A stretch of 64,000 nucleotides of DNA from an uncultured Spirochaetaceae bacterium (GTDB lineage: Bacteria; Spirochaetota; Spirochaetia; Sphaerochaetales; Sphaerochaetaceae), in assembly GCA_944390015.1 (NCBI GenBank), contig CALXOL010000004.1:1-64000 (forward strand), given 5' to 3'. Position 1 is the first letter of the stretch; every line of letters begins with the position of its first letter. Shown piece after piece: positions 8,121-16,524 of this stretch. A model generated the notes under the pieces. It was not told where the DNA came from. It was given only the letters and a program-made list of their open reading frames with translations, and ran no database searches. The position numbers were made by a program, and so were the translations under genes.

Positions 8121-9308
8121 TTAGAATCTTAGTCTGAACTTAGCCTCTTTCGGCGTGAACATATCGTATGAATTATGGAAGTTTATAAATTCAGCTTCCA
8201 GATATTCGGGAACATCTTCTCCTGCGTAGATGACACAGCTTGATGTTGCCCCATATTTGTTTTTGTAGAAGTTGATGCCTTTTAAAAAATCTTTGCTTAG
8301 GCTCATTGATGATTTTATTTCAAAGATATTCATTCCTTCTGGCCGCTTGTGCAGAAGATCAACCTCAACACCATTGCTGTTACGGAAAAAGAATAAGCTG
8401 TCAATAATGTTGTTATCGTACTCTGCTTTTAATGCTTCTATCACAATCATGTTTTCGAAGATCTGACCCATGAGAGGAGCACGGTTCATTTGTTGAGGTG
8501 TCTTTATTCCAAGTAGGTATGATACTATCCCCGTGTCGCAGAAATACAGTTTTGGTGTTTTTACTTCTTGCCCTGTTCTTGATGAGTACCAAGGTTTGAG
8601 CCTGTAGATTATATGTGTGGATTCAAGTATTGAAAGCCACCTTTTGAGTGTTTTCGTACTTACTCCAATGTCTATGGCCAATGCAGATTCATTAATCAGT
8701 TGCCCGACTCTGGATGCAAGCAGGTGAAGCATTTTCTCAAATGAGGTCAGATCGCGTACTTGATTCTGTGATGCTATATCCCTTTCAAGATATGTTGCAA
8801 TGTAACTTTTATAATATTCAGATGGTGCTATTCCTTCATTTGCAAACATGTAAGGCATATTACCTGCAAGAAGCTGTACATCCCTATCAAGTGTTATCCC
8901 TTCTTCTTGAAGTTCTTTAAGCGAAAGAGGGAGCATGTTAAGAACTGAAGTCCTTCCTGCCAGGGATTGTGATACCGCCTCTTTGAGTTGTATTTGCGCA
9001 CTGCCTGTGAAAACATACTGTCCCTTCACTTTGTTTTTATCGATTCGTACCTGAACTGTCGATAGGAGACTCGGAACTCTTTGAATTTCATCAATGATGA
9101 CAGGTTCTGGAAATCGAGCAAAGAAACTAATCGGATCATTTAGTGCCAATTGCCTGATATTCGTATCCTCTAAATTTGCATAGCTGAAGTCTGGAAAAAG
9201 TTTTTTTACTATTGTAGTCTTTCCGCATTAGCGTGGCCCATATATGGTTACAGATGGGAAATCTTTCATTGATTGGATTATCTGAGCTTCAATTTTTCTT
9301 CTTAGCAT
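8121..9308 (-). pseudogene. DUF4143-type ATPase inactivated by a stop codon in Walker A
   Basis: Read from the ATG at 9308 (MLRRKIEAQ...), the frame meets TAA at 9228-9230, codon 27, inside VTIYGPR(stop)CGKTTIVKK. This is the P-loop, where the family normally has Gln (GPRQ-x-GKTT); one C-to-T change of CAA explains it. The rest is an intact 342-codon frame with Walker B EPVIIDEIQRVP, LFRN-like nuclease-tail residues (FRNSNGVEVDLL...IFEIKSS) and a normal C-terminus. The damage is therefore recent, or the stop is read through. A start after the stop would lack the P-loop and could not bind ATP normally. The promoter shows TACTAT-N6-ATG, with a 13-bp dyad just upstream. Confidence 0.8.
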
Positions 9309-9314
9309 GCATAT

Positions 9315-9320
9315 ATAGTA
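9315..9320 (-). promoter_or_regulatory. -10 element of a likely leaderless promoter (broken DUF4143 ATPase)
   Basis: On the minus strand TACTAT is followed by six bases (ATATGC) and then the ATG at 9308. The layout is the same as before the intact DUF4143 gene, and no Shine-Dalgarno is visible. Confidence 0.4.
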
Positions 9321-9327
9321 GTACTAG

Positions 9328-9367
9328 TTTACGGAGATTTCTACCTATAGTTCCAAATCTCCGTAAA
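9328..9367. repeat. Perfect 13-bp inverted repeat upstream of the broken ATPase
   Basis: TTTACGGAGATTT at 9328-9340 and its exact reverse complement AAATCTCCGTAAA at 9355-9367, separated by 14 bases. It lies just upstream of the -10 of the ATPase pseudogene (minus strand), where an operator would be. No T-run makes it a convincing terminator in either direction. Between it and the HNH gene (9368-9565) I see only a short 25-codon frame (9407-9484) with no recognisable product. Confidence 0.6.
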
Positions 9368-9553
9368 AAATATCTTAAATGAGAAGTATTATAAATTCTT
9401 TATTTCATGGCAGCATTAGTGGTTACCAAGGGCTCAAAAAGACTGTTAGCCTCAGCACGATTAGGGATACGTCCCAATCAGTAAAGGAGTTGTCGCCAGA
9501 TATTGAATGTTCACTCACTGATATTTTCCCTTCAAAACCAGTTAAGTAGCTGC

Positions 9554-9559
9554 TATCAT
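9554..9559 (+). promoter_or_regulatory. -10 element, leaderless promoter of the HNH gene
   Basis: TGC-TATCAT (an extended -10) is followed by six bases and then the ATG at 9566. The same TGCTATCAT block with the same spacing precedes the aldo/keto reductase gene at 20455. This decides the start in favour of 9566 over the upstream in-frame TTG at 9503. Confidence 0.45.
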
Positions 9560-9565
9560 CTGATT

Positions 9566-10432
9566 ATGAAGATATTTCCACCTCTTGATTTCAGTAACAG
9601 AAGCCGTGAATTCAATTGCTATAGCGAAAAGCAACGTGCTGCGGTTATTTATAATTGGCTTGTTACAGGCATGACGACAAGGGAGATGGACAAAGAGATT
9701 CTTGGAATGGATGCAAGATCCAAAGGTTATCAATCTCATGGAATCTATAGGTATTTAGGATTGACAGGGGAGCATCAGGGCTTTTTCAAAGGCTGGCAGC
9801 TCTCAGATATTGTTGCATACTTTCATCAGTTATGTCGTAACCCAGACTATTGTATCATTTTTTATTACTTTCTTGATTATCTCGATCAGAAGAGTTTTTC
9901 AGAAGTAGACAATGCCATTATTGCCGAAGCTAGGATTCATCAGCCGGAAGAGAGTCTGAAAGATCAGACTTGGATTAGAAATAGTTGGATGGGAAAAGCA
10001 ATGGATGTTAATGAACGACTTCTAGCCCTGCCAGATGTAAAGGAGGGATGTCGTGGACGAGTCAGTATTGGTCGCTCTTCATCACGATATGAATACTATA
10101 GTAGTACTACTGTTAAAGAGACCATAAAAAGTCTTTATGACTTTCATTGCCAGATATGTGGTGATGTTATTCTAAAGACGGGGTGGAGTACCGCTATGGG
10201 TAGGGTGGACAGTTGGCGCTATCTTTCTGCGGATGTACATCATATTCTTCCTCTCTCAGAGAAAGGGCCGGATCTGAAGTCCAACATGCTCTGTCTCTGT
10301 CCTACCTGTCACAGGAAGTTTCATTCGGGAGAGTTCCGTATAAAGCAGAAAAATGATGAATTCATCGTTCGTGATGAGCTTCTCGGACAAGATAGGAATC
10401 TTAAAATGCTTCATCAGATTATAATCTACTGA
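9566..10432 (+). CDS. HNH endonuclease family protein
   Basis: 288 residues from the ATG at 9566. The C-terminal HNH domain is clear: FHCQICGDV (first CxxC), VHHILPLSEKGPDL (the HH catalytic pair), SNMLCLCPTCHRKFHSG (Asn-rich loop, second CxxC zinc pair and final His). The N-terminal half (SEKQRAAVIYNWLVTGMTTREMDKEILG...YLGLTGEHQGFFKGW) is an uncharacterised helical region that repeats a DNA-binding-like pattern. The protein probably cuts DNA, but no partner genes are present to say in what setting. The start is set by the -10/ATG spacing. The following 275 bp (10433-10707) contain nothing I recognise. Confidence 0.75.
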   Translation: MKIFPPLDFSNRSREFNCYSEKQRAAVIYNWLVTGMTTREMDKEILGMDARSKGYQSHGIYRYLGLTGEHQGFFKGWQLSDIVAYFHQLCRNPDYCIIFYYFLDYLDQKSFSEVDNAIIAEARIHQPEESLKDQTWIRNSWMGKAMDVNERLLALPDVKEGCRGRVSIGRSSSRYEYYSSTTVKETIKSLYDFHCQICGDVILKTGWSTAMGRVDSWRYLSADVHHILPLSEKGPDLKSNMLCLCPTCHRKFHSGEFRIKQKNDEFIVRDELLGQDRNLKMLHQIIIY

Positions 10433-10707
10433 AAATTTAACCATATTTTGAGTATGTTTTACGAATAATCTCTTATAAAGAAATTTGGATGTTTTATTTC
10501 TGTTGTATACTAAAAGAAGAAACTATTATCTCATGTTGCTCTAAAAGAAACTTAAGCATCGGTTTTGTTCAATGCATGGAGAAGCACGAATTCCATCGTT
10601 AATACGAGAATATATGATGGTTAGTTTAGAGGTGCTGTACGTACTTTATTATATTCTTGATGGCATTGTTAAGATTGTTTCTGATGAGAGATTAAGGAGG
10701 ATGCCGA

Positions 10708-11191
10708 ATGAGCAGAAAAAGCAAGGATACATCGCTTGTGTACTCCTCCGCCGCTGAGTATCTGACTTACGTTGCAGCTACAGGTGGTTCGGATGAAAGT
10801 ATCGAGCTTCGCTATGAAGATGAGAACATATGGCTAACGCAGAAGATGATGGCAACACTGTACGGTGTCGAGATTAATACAATCAATGAACACATCAAGA
10901 AGATATATAGTGATGTCGAGCTCCAGGAAGAGGCAACTATTCGGAAATTCCGAATAGTTCAAACCGAAGGGAACAGACAAGTATCGAGGAAAGTAATTCA
11001 CTCTCTGGGATAAAGATGTGCTCAAGGATAATGGAAAGATATTTGCAGAGCTTGCGAAGGCTCATGCCCTGAGTGAGTTTGAGAAGTATAGGGTTATCCA
11101 GGACAGGCTCTATCAGAGTGATTTTGACAGGATGATGCTTGAAATCCAATCTGTTCAGCCAAAAGAGAGCAAGGGCAATAAACAACCTTGA
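10708..11191 (+). pseudogene. RhuM-family gene remnant with large internal deletion and frameshift
   Basis: The first part (10708-11013) gives the RhuM N-terminus: IELRYEDENIWLTQKMMATL, YGVEINTINEHIKKIY, EEATIRKFRIVQTEG. It then runs into TAA at 11011. The +1 frame continues from 11009 with DKDVLKDNGKIFAELAKAHA, EFEKYRVIQDRLYQSDFDRM, the conserved RhuM C-terminus, ending at 11189-11191. The whole middle of the protein is missing, so a deletion has fused the two ends out of frame. RhuM proteins of unknown function are common on mobile and restriction islands. Downstream, 11192-11263 holds a further short frame ending ...REIDFSKI that I cannot assign. Confidence 0.75.
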
Positions 11192-11260
11192 TTATCTGTT
11201 TGAGATGTATTTGCTATCTTCCAAGCTGACTGCAAGACGTGAGATTGACTTTTCAAAGAT

Positions 11261-11340
11261 CTAATGGTAATTATGCTGTATAGTCTGACGCTCGAATCGC
11301 CTTTTAGAGTGGTTCACCAATGAGGTCAGACTTATTTTTT
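11261..11340 (+). repeat. 80-bp repeat, copy A (decayed 3' end of an LPD3-like gene)
   Basis: Closely matches 25728-25810: the CTGACGCTCGAATCGCC block, GAGTGGTTCA, AATGAGGTCAG and CTTATTTTTT are shared in order. In copy B the minus strand encodes the end of an LPD3-like protein (...LIDEPL...EAIRAS...). Here the minus strand gives LIGEPL, stop, KAIRAS, so copy A is a degenerate remnant. The block also contains an inverted GTCTGAC/GTCAGAC pair followed by TTATTTTTT and could act as a terminator. Confidence 0.55.
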
Positions 11341-11403
11341 CAATATTGTTCTTTTATTTTCATGACTTTCCGATAAGAACCAACTCTTGTGAATACATTA
11401 TAA

Positions 11404-12052
11404 CATGCAGACTACACAATTCCTCGTGGTATTGTGAAAATTTTGGCCTATGATGATAGATATGTATTCCAGAATCCAGGATGCATGCTCATAAAGCCAG
11501 AAGACTTCTTTGTTGGTGGCAAGTCAGAGCTTAGGAATGAGATTATCATGAAAGGCTTCAGAATGCTGCACCTCTCCGAGCGTCAGGGAATGGGAGGAAG
11601 TAGGATTTTCAAGGTGACGAGTGACAACAAGGTTCGTGCTCCCCAGATAGATACTAGTCTGATGACTACAGAACTAACCATCTGGAGAGTAGATATCGCT
11701 GAATATCCTGATTTGGGAGAAAGGGAGAAGGCTATTCTCCGCTATATTGCAAAGGCGGGTCGAGAGGTTAAATCAAAGGAACTACTCGAGCGGCTTACTG
11801 AGTATAAGAGAGATTCGTTATACGCAGGGCTTTCAGTCTTGCTGGAAAAGGGAATGATACAGAAGCTTGGCGCAAGTGTTTCCACTAGCTATGTTTTCTG
11901 CCCTGCTTCTTTGAATACCATATCTGATACCAACAAAGAGAAACAGGTGTTCATGGATATCATCTGCAGAGGTCAAGGAAAAGGCTGAAAAGCGTCTGAC
12001 TTCCGTCGGAAAAGCGTCGGGGCCTGAGAAGCCTGCAAAGGATACTTTCTAG
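11404..12052 (+). pseudogene. C-terminal remnant of an AlbA_2/RecG-like ATP-binding regulator
   Basis: The frame opens after a TAA at 11401-11403 with HADYTIPRGIV, the conserved 'H-x-DY' motif of AlbA_2-type ATP-binding transcriptional regulators. It continues LAYDDRYVFQNPGCMLI, RNEIIMKGFRMLHL and RQGMGGSRIFKV, then a winged-helix part ending in CPASLNTI. The N-terminal AlbA_2 nucleotide-binding half is missing. Near 11955 the frame shifts: the +2 frame carries the family's repetitive tail (EKAEKRLTSVGKASG) to TAG at 12050-12052. Degraded copies of the same KAS-type tail continue to about 12135. Non-functional. Confidence 0.65.
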
Positions 12053-12223
12053 GATAATATCTTATATAACAGAGAATTATTGTTGATGAAAAAGCGTCTG
12101 AAAGCGTCAGGATTGCGGCTGAAAAGCGACTGATTAGGTATGGTTTTATCTTTTTTGAGTTAATATTGGTGTTTGTATTGGATTCTTATAATCAATGGCA
12201 AAGAGAATTTCTTGATGTGTTTA

Positions 12224-12255
12224 AACTAAAACAGCTCCCTGTTTCCAGAGAGCTG
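12224..12255 (-). terminator. Rho-independent terminator of tRNA-Ala
   Basis: Minus-strand hairpin CAGCTCTCTG-GAAA-CAGGGAGCTG (12255-12232, one G-T pair, GAAA tetraloop) followed by TTTTAGTTT. It lies 7 bp beyond the tRNA 3' end. Confidence 0.8.
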
Positions 12256-12262
12256 CTTCTTA

Positions 12263-12336
12263 TGGAGCTGATCGGGATCGAACCGACTACCTATTGAATG
12301 CCATTCAATCGCTCTAGCCAGGTGAGCTACAGCCCC
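12263..12336 (-). tRNA. tRNA-Ala (anticodon GGC)
   Basis: 74 nt without encoded CCA. Acceptor arm GGGGCTG/CAGCTCC (one G-U), D stem GCTC/GAGC, anticodon stem ATTGA/TCAAT with loop ATGGCAT giving GGC, T arm GTCGG-TTCGATC-CCGAT, discriminator A. All arms pair. GGC reads GCC and GCU alanine codons. It stands alone, with its own promoter-like sequence and terminator. Confidence 0.93.
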
Positions 12337-12355
12337 GTTTGTTTTAACGATGGAT

Positions 12356-12384
12356 AATTTACAGCAATGAAAGAAAAAAAGCAA
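12356..12384 (-). promoter_or_regulatory. Putative promoter of tRNA-Ala
   Basis: Minus strand: TTGCTT (12384-12379), 17-bp spacer, TAAATT (12361-12356). This would start transcription about 12 nt before the tRNA, the same leader length as inferred for tRNA-Cys. Both boxes are only partial matches. Confidence 0.35.
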
Positions 12385-12627
12385 TACTATAAAAAGGGGA
12401 AAGAAATATAGCGGAATGTTCTTATGGCGATTTTGCCGATTTCTAAAGATTTTTGTTCATTAGGACATTATTGAGCCTTTATCCACGTTCATTGTTTTAA
12501 TCTTTTTTAAGCATTACGCTATTTCCTCAAATACTTTTAGCGTAATATTATACAACAGCCATTAGTCAAATTGGCGGTTTTCATTTAAAAAGGAAATTCT
12601 TAAGAAATAGATTTTAATGCTATCTCA

Positions 12628-12655
12628 TTGAAATTATATTTAAGCTTGTTATTAT
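12628..12655 (+). promoter_or_regulatory. Putative asd promoter
   Basis: TTGAAA (12628-12633), 16-bp spacer, TATTAT (12650-12655). This predicts a leader of about 100 nt before the asd ATG. I see no known riboswitch fold in that leader. The rest of the 12337-12763 gap is A+T-rich and holds no gene I can support. Confidence 0.4.
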
Positions 12656-12763
12656 TGGAACAGAATGTAAATTTTATAACAAATATATAGAAAAGAGGTT
12701 GACCCTAGTGGCATAAAAGAATTAATCTTGCCTTACCTTATTAATATTATGAGGATGAACGCT

Positions 12764-13786
12764 ATGGAGAATAAGAAGATTAAAGTAGCCGTAATCGGTG
12801 CAACCGGAGCAGTCGGACAGGTTTTCATGTGGATGCTATCAGATCATCCATGGTTTGAACTCAGCTATGTAACAGCGTCTGCGGCAAGGGTGGGGCAGAA
12901 GTATGCTGCTACCGTTCATTGGGTAATGCCGTTTGAGATGCCTGAGAGTATTAAGGACATGGATGTAAGGGAGTTCAATTATGCTCAGATGAAGGAAGCC
13001 GGGGTAAGAATCGTCTTCTCAGCTCTTCCTGCTGCGGTTGCCTCAGAAGCAGAGCCTCAGCTCAGGGCTAATGGATTCTATGTGTTCTCAAATGCTGCAG
13101 CGATGAGATATGATGCCAATGTTCCAATTCTTATTCCTGATACGAACGTAGATCAGCTTGAGCTGATAAGGAAGCAGGGATATCCTCAGACGGGTTTCTG
13201 CGTGACAAATGCAAACTGTGTAACCACTGGCCTTGCAATGGCTCTCGCTCCACTTAGGAAATATGGCATTAAGACTATAATGATTAACAGTTACCAGAGT
13301 GTTTCTGGCGCAGGTTATCCAGGTCTTTCCTCTTTCGATATCACAGATAACTGTATTCCTTTTATAAAGGGTGAGGAGGAGAAGATTGAGAAGGAGATTA
13401 AGAAGATCCTCTCAATAGATCCTGAGGTTTATGCATATACGGTGCGTGTTCCCGTGATGTTCGGACATCTTGAGACAGTCTGGCTTGAGACGGAAAAGGA
13501 TGCAAGTGAGGAGGAGATCATAGCGGATTGGAAGAACTTCAATACCGTTCCAGAACTCCCTTCAACACCGGCTCAGCCTATCCAGTACTCTGCGGAGCCT
13601 ACATTCCCTCAGCCGAAATATGCTTTCTGGGGTGAGCCAAAAGGAATGGTCGTCTATACAGGAAGGTTAAAGAAGAAAAACGGCAAGATAGGTTTCTGCC
13701 TTCTTGTAAATAATATCGTAAAAGGTGCTGCAGGCGGTTCTATACAGAATGCAGAAGCCTTCGTTCAGAAATATGGATTGGTTTGA
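12764..13786 (+). CDS. asd: Aspartate-semialdehyde dehydrogenase (archaeal/fungal-type)
   Basis: 340 residues. Reduces aspartyl phosphate to aspartate semialdehyde with NADPH, the branch point to lysine/diaminopimelate, threonine and methionine. The NADP-binding start VAVIGATGAVGQVFMWML is clear. The active-site Cys is in VTNANCVTTGLAMAL, followed by NSYQSVSGAGYPG. HLETVWLET supplies the substrate-binding His region. This layout matches the archaeal/fungal-type branch of the family. GAGG at 12751 precedes the ATG at 12764 by 9 nt, so I prefer this start over in-frame ATGs at 12749 and 12755. A terminator follows at 13807. Confidence 0.93.
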   Translation: MENKKIKVAVIGATGAVGQVFMWMLSDHPWFELSYVTASAARVGQKYAATVHWVMPFEMPESIKDMDVREFNYAQMKEAGVRIVFSALPAAVASEAEPQLRANGFYVFSNAAAMRYDANVPILIPDTNVDQLELIRKQGYPQTGFCVTNANCVTTGLAMALAPLRKYGIKTIMINSYQSVSGAGYPGLSSFDITDNCIPFIKGEEEKIEKEIKKILSIDPEVYAYTVRVPVMFGHLETVWLETEKDASEEEIIADWKNFNTVPELPSTPAQPIQYSAEPTFPQPKYAFWGEPKGMVVYTGRLKKKNGKIGFCLLVNNIVKGAAGGSIQNAEAFVQKYGLV

Positions 13787-13806
13787 AAATTAATCAGTTT
13801 CCTTCG

Positions 13807-13835
13807 GCCCTCAGTCTTCTGAGGGCTCTTCTTTT
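13807..13835 (+). terminator. Rho-independent terminator after asd
   Basis: GCCCTCAG-TCTT-CTGAGGGC (13807-13826) followed by TCTTCTTTT. The hairpin overlaps the stop codon of the convergent U32 gene, so the two genes share this short junction. Confidence 0.75.
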
Positions 13836-15817
13836 ACAATGCTTTGGCAGTTATCCACTCTGACTGTATACTTCTTCCCATTCTGTTCGATATGAAATTC
13901 ATGGTGCCTCTCACATCCCTTGCAGTCCATTTTGAGACTGTCATGGCGGAAACAGCTTCTAGAGATGAAGAGTGGAAGCTTATAGCCGTTTAACGGTGTA
14001 GGCTTTATAGGCCATGGGCTCTCATATGAGCTGAAATCTGCGGCAAGATATGCACCTTTCAAACTTTCCTTGAGAATGTCTTTTATAAGTGCCGTACTTT
14101 CCCTGTTGGAGGCATAGAGATATACATCCATGAAATATGAGTACTGTGGATGGTTCTTTGCGAAGAATACATCCGCTATGTTATTCAGGCCTATCATGAG
14201 ATCTCCCTCTATTTCTTCAGCCCTTTTGAGAAGGTGCTCATATTTCTCCTCTTCGTTGTATGTAACAGGGGAGAGGGTTATATATGTTGTACCATCAATC
14301 GTAACTCCGTCTTCATTCCATGGCGTGTATTTCCCCTCAAGCAGCTTTCTCTCGGGTAGCAGGATTCCTTCTTCTTCGTAATTCTCGGCAGTATATTCCT
14401 TCTCTTTTCTCTCTGCTTTTTCCAGCAGGGATAGAAAATCCCTTCTTTTCTCCTTTGCTTCTTTCTCTCTTACATAAAGGTTCTCAGGATTATCAATACT
14501 AATTATGCTAAGCGCTTTATCCCCTGTGCTTTGCGAGAAGATTCTTCTTATGCTCTCCGTATTGGCCTCTTTCAGCGCTTTTTCCGTTTTCGCTTCATAT
14601 TCCTTTGCCAGTATAGGAGTTTCAACTCTTAATCTGCCATCCATTATCTTTATGGAAGCCTCAATGTTCTCTTTTTCTTCCTTGAGCGCCTCCGTATTGA
14701 TTTTTTTGAGTGCGATTGATGAGTCACTTATCTTGTAGACATGTGAGCCGTATGGGATCTGAATATCCCCATCAAGCTGGATTTCATTTTCTCTTATGAC
14801 CTTTGCTGCAAATTTATAAGATTCGTTTTTCCCCAGCAGGATCATCAGTCCGTCCCGGTCTTTTATCTCTTCATTCAGGCTAAGCTTCAATTTTCTACCA
14901 CTCTGGCTGATAACAGTACCAATATCTTTTCCTTCATGTTGCGTATAGTTCTCTGTGATAAGCCTATTGTGCCCAGGTCCTGAGTAATTGAAGAATCCAG
15001 ATGAGTGTTCTCTTAAAAAGGTGTAGGGGTGTAGGTCCTTCTCTTTTGTCCCATCAAGGATGTTCCTGTAGTATCTTGCAGTGTAATAGACGAATTCATT
15101 TCCCTTCATCCTTCCTTCGACCTTTACGCTGTCTATGCCCATTTTATCAAGTAGAAGAATCTCTTCTCCCGCATCCATGTCCTTCATGCTGAATGGGAAG
15201 ATCTTTTTTCCATCGTATGTGAACCATGTGCGGCAGATCTGGGCGCATTCTCCTCTGTTTGCGCTCCTGCCTGTTTTTTCAAGCGATGCCATGCATAGCC
15301 CTGAGAAGCCATAGCACATCGCACCATGGATGAAGACTTTTAGTTCTATCTCAGGATTGTCCTTTCTTATCTTCTCTATTTCACTTAGAGATAGTTCTCT
15401 GGAAAGCACGACTCGCTCCGCTCCTAAAAGCTTCAGCATCTTCACCCCGTAATCGGTATGTACTGCAAGCTGTGTGGATGCATGTATCTTAAGAGAGGGG
15501 AAGTATCGCCTCATCATCCTTATAACGCCGAGATCCTGTACTATTATTCCGTCAACCCCGTATTTTTCTATCTCCTTCAGAGTCGTAAATACGCTTTTTA
15601 GCTCACTGTCTTTTATAAGAGTGTTGATCGTAATATAGATTTTCTTATTGTTCTCTTTCGCTGCTTTCCTGATTTTCCTGAAATCACTGATTGTAAAATT
15701 CGCCGCTCCTTTTCTGGCGGAGAATTCCTTAAGCCCGAAATATACGGAGTCCGCTCCTGCTGAGAATGCATTGATGGCGTTTTCAAGGCTGCCTGAAGGC
15801 AGAGATAGTTCTAACAT
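13811..15817 (-). CDS. U32 family peptidase-like protein (RlhA/YhbU-type, with DUF3656-like part)
   Basis: 668 residues. The N-terminal half is a U32 TIM-barrel: AGADSVYFGLKEFSARKGA, VDGIIVQDLGVIRM, HASTQLAVHTDYG, VFIHGAMCYGFSGLCMAS, ANRGECAQICR, SVKVEGRMKGNEFVYYTARY. The Cys residues in the GLCMAS and GECAQICR regions, with later C-x-x-C (MDCKGCERHHEF near the C-terminus), fit the metal or Fe-S site now assigned to U32 RNA/ubiquinone hydroxylases. E. coli RlhA, a close architectural match, hydroxylates C2501 of 23S rRNA; that role here is an inference. The start shows TACACT-N6-ATG on the minus strand and no Shine-Dalgarno. Confidence 0.85.
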   Translation of the reverse strand: MLELSLPSGSLENAINAFSAGADSVYFGLKEFSARKGAANFTISDFRKIRKAAKENNKKIYITINTLIKDSELKSVFTTLKEIEKYGVDGIIVQDLGVIRMMRRYFPSLKIHASTQLAVHTDYGVKMLKLLGAERVVLSRELSLSEIEKIRKDNPEIELKVFIHGAMCYGFSGLCMASLEKTGRSANRGECAQICRTWFTYDGKKIFPFSMKDMDAGEEILLLDKMGIDSVKVEGRMKGNEFVYYTARYYRNILDGTKEKDLHPYTFLREHSSGFFNYSGPGHNRLITENYTQHEGKDIGTVISQSGRKLKLSLNEEIKDRDGLMILLGKNESYKFAAKVIRENEIQLDGDIQIPYGSHVYKISDSSIALKKINTEALKEEKENIEASIKIMDGRLRVETPILAKEYEAKTEKALKEANTESIRRIFSQSTGDKALSIISIDNPENLYVREKEAKEKRRDFLSLLEKAERKEKEYTAENYEEEGILLPERKLLEGKYTPWNEDGVTIDGTTYITLSPVTYNEEEKYEHLLKRAEEIEGDLMIGLNNIADVFFAKNHPQYSYFMDVYLYASNRESTALIKDILKESLKGAYLAADFSSYESPWPIKPTPLNGYKLPLFISRSCFRHDSLKMDCKGCERHHEFHIEQNGKKYTVRVDNCQSIVKEEPSED

Positions 15818-15856
15818 GGCTAAAGTGTATCAAATTCAGGCTAAAGTGAATATAAT
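15818..15856. promoter_or_regulatory. Divergent promoter region with direct repeat GGCTAAAGTG
   Basis: GGCTAAAGTG occurs at 15818-15827 and 15839-15848, 21 bp (two helical turns) apart. On the minus strand, TACACT (15829-15824) within the first copy is the -10 of the U32 gene, six bases before its ATG. On the plus strand TATAAT (15851-15856) follows the second copy and would drive the cNMP-binding gene. A regulator bound to the repeats could control both directions (inference). Confidence 0.5.
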
Positions 15857-15878
15857 AAGAAAAGAAGGAGGCTCTTAC

Positions 15879-16424
15879 ATGCAGAACTATGATGCGGGAA
15901 ATAAGGTTATAAATCTGGAGAAGGGGCATGTGCTTTACCGCCAGGGGGATGAGTGCAATACGATGTTCGTCCTTCTAAGCGGAATGGTGGAGCTTTTTCT
16001 CAACTATGGTACAAAGGATCAGTATGCACTCATTGTGCTCTCTGAGAAGGGCTCGAGCCTTGGTGAGATGGGGCTTTTGGAGGGGGAGCCGAGGAATGCT
16101 ACCGCAGTCGCACTTGAGGATTCAGTCCTTGTTGAACTTGAAGAGTCTCATTTCCAGGAATTCATAGAGAGTCATCCGAATCTTGGAGTGAAGATAATCA
16201 AGGATCTTGCAAAAAGATTCAAGGTGGTAACCGATGAGCTTCTGGGAGCACAGGATGTCGTGAGAGTTCTTGTAAATGAGATGGAAAGCGACAAGACGAA
16301 AGAGAAGAAGAGCATCCGAGAACGCCTGAAGGGTATTGCGGATGTCCTTTTAGACGTGCCTAAGGATGTACCGCCGGACTTGTACGTTACATGCTATACG
16401 AGGACACATGGGAACCTGCACTAA
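15879..16424 (+). CDS. Cyclic nucleotide-binding domain protein without DNA-binding domain
   Basis: 181 residues from ATG 15879, which has a near-perfect AAGGAGG Shine-Dalgarno. The CRP-type beta-roll is clear: LEKGHVLYRQGDECNTMFVLL, SLGEMGLLEGEPRNATAVA (phosphate-binding cassette; Glu and Arg in the cNMP-binding positions), then LVELEESHFQEFI. After the C-helix (residue ~115) there is only a helical, charged tail (VNEMESDKTKEKKSIRERL) and no helix-turn-helix. It therefore cannot act like CRP itself and may signal by protein contact. It is divergent from the U32 gene. Confidence 0.85.
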   Translation: MQNYDAGNKVINLEKGHVLYRQGDECNTMFVLLSGMVELFLNYGTKDQYALIVLSEKGSSLGEMGLLEGEPRNATAVALEDSVLVELEESHFQEFIESHPNLGVKIIKDLAKRFKVVTDELLGAQDVVRVLVNEMESDKTKEKKSIRERLKGIADVLLDVPKDVPPDLYVTCYTRTHGNLH

Positions 16425-16524
16425 TAGATAAGAGATTATCTATATTGCAAAAAAAGAGTTATTCTTATACTCTATGGAAAGAAAATATTCTGGATGACTC
16501 CAGATTATTATAAGGAGAATTCTG

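Noticed and set aside
9407-9484. Short ATG frame of 25 codons before the HNH gene
   Set aside because: No Shine-Dalgarno, no recognisable product and close to chance length.
12656-12763. Lysine-type riboswitch in the asd leader
   Set aside because: The leader of about 100 nt is too short and shows no matching conserved core.
16445-16471. TTGCAA / TATACT promoter for pckG
   Set aside because: The spacer is only 15 bp and both boxes are partial; too weak to list as a feature.
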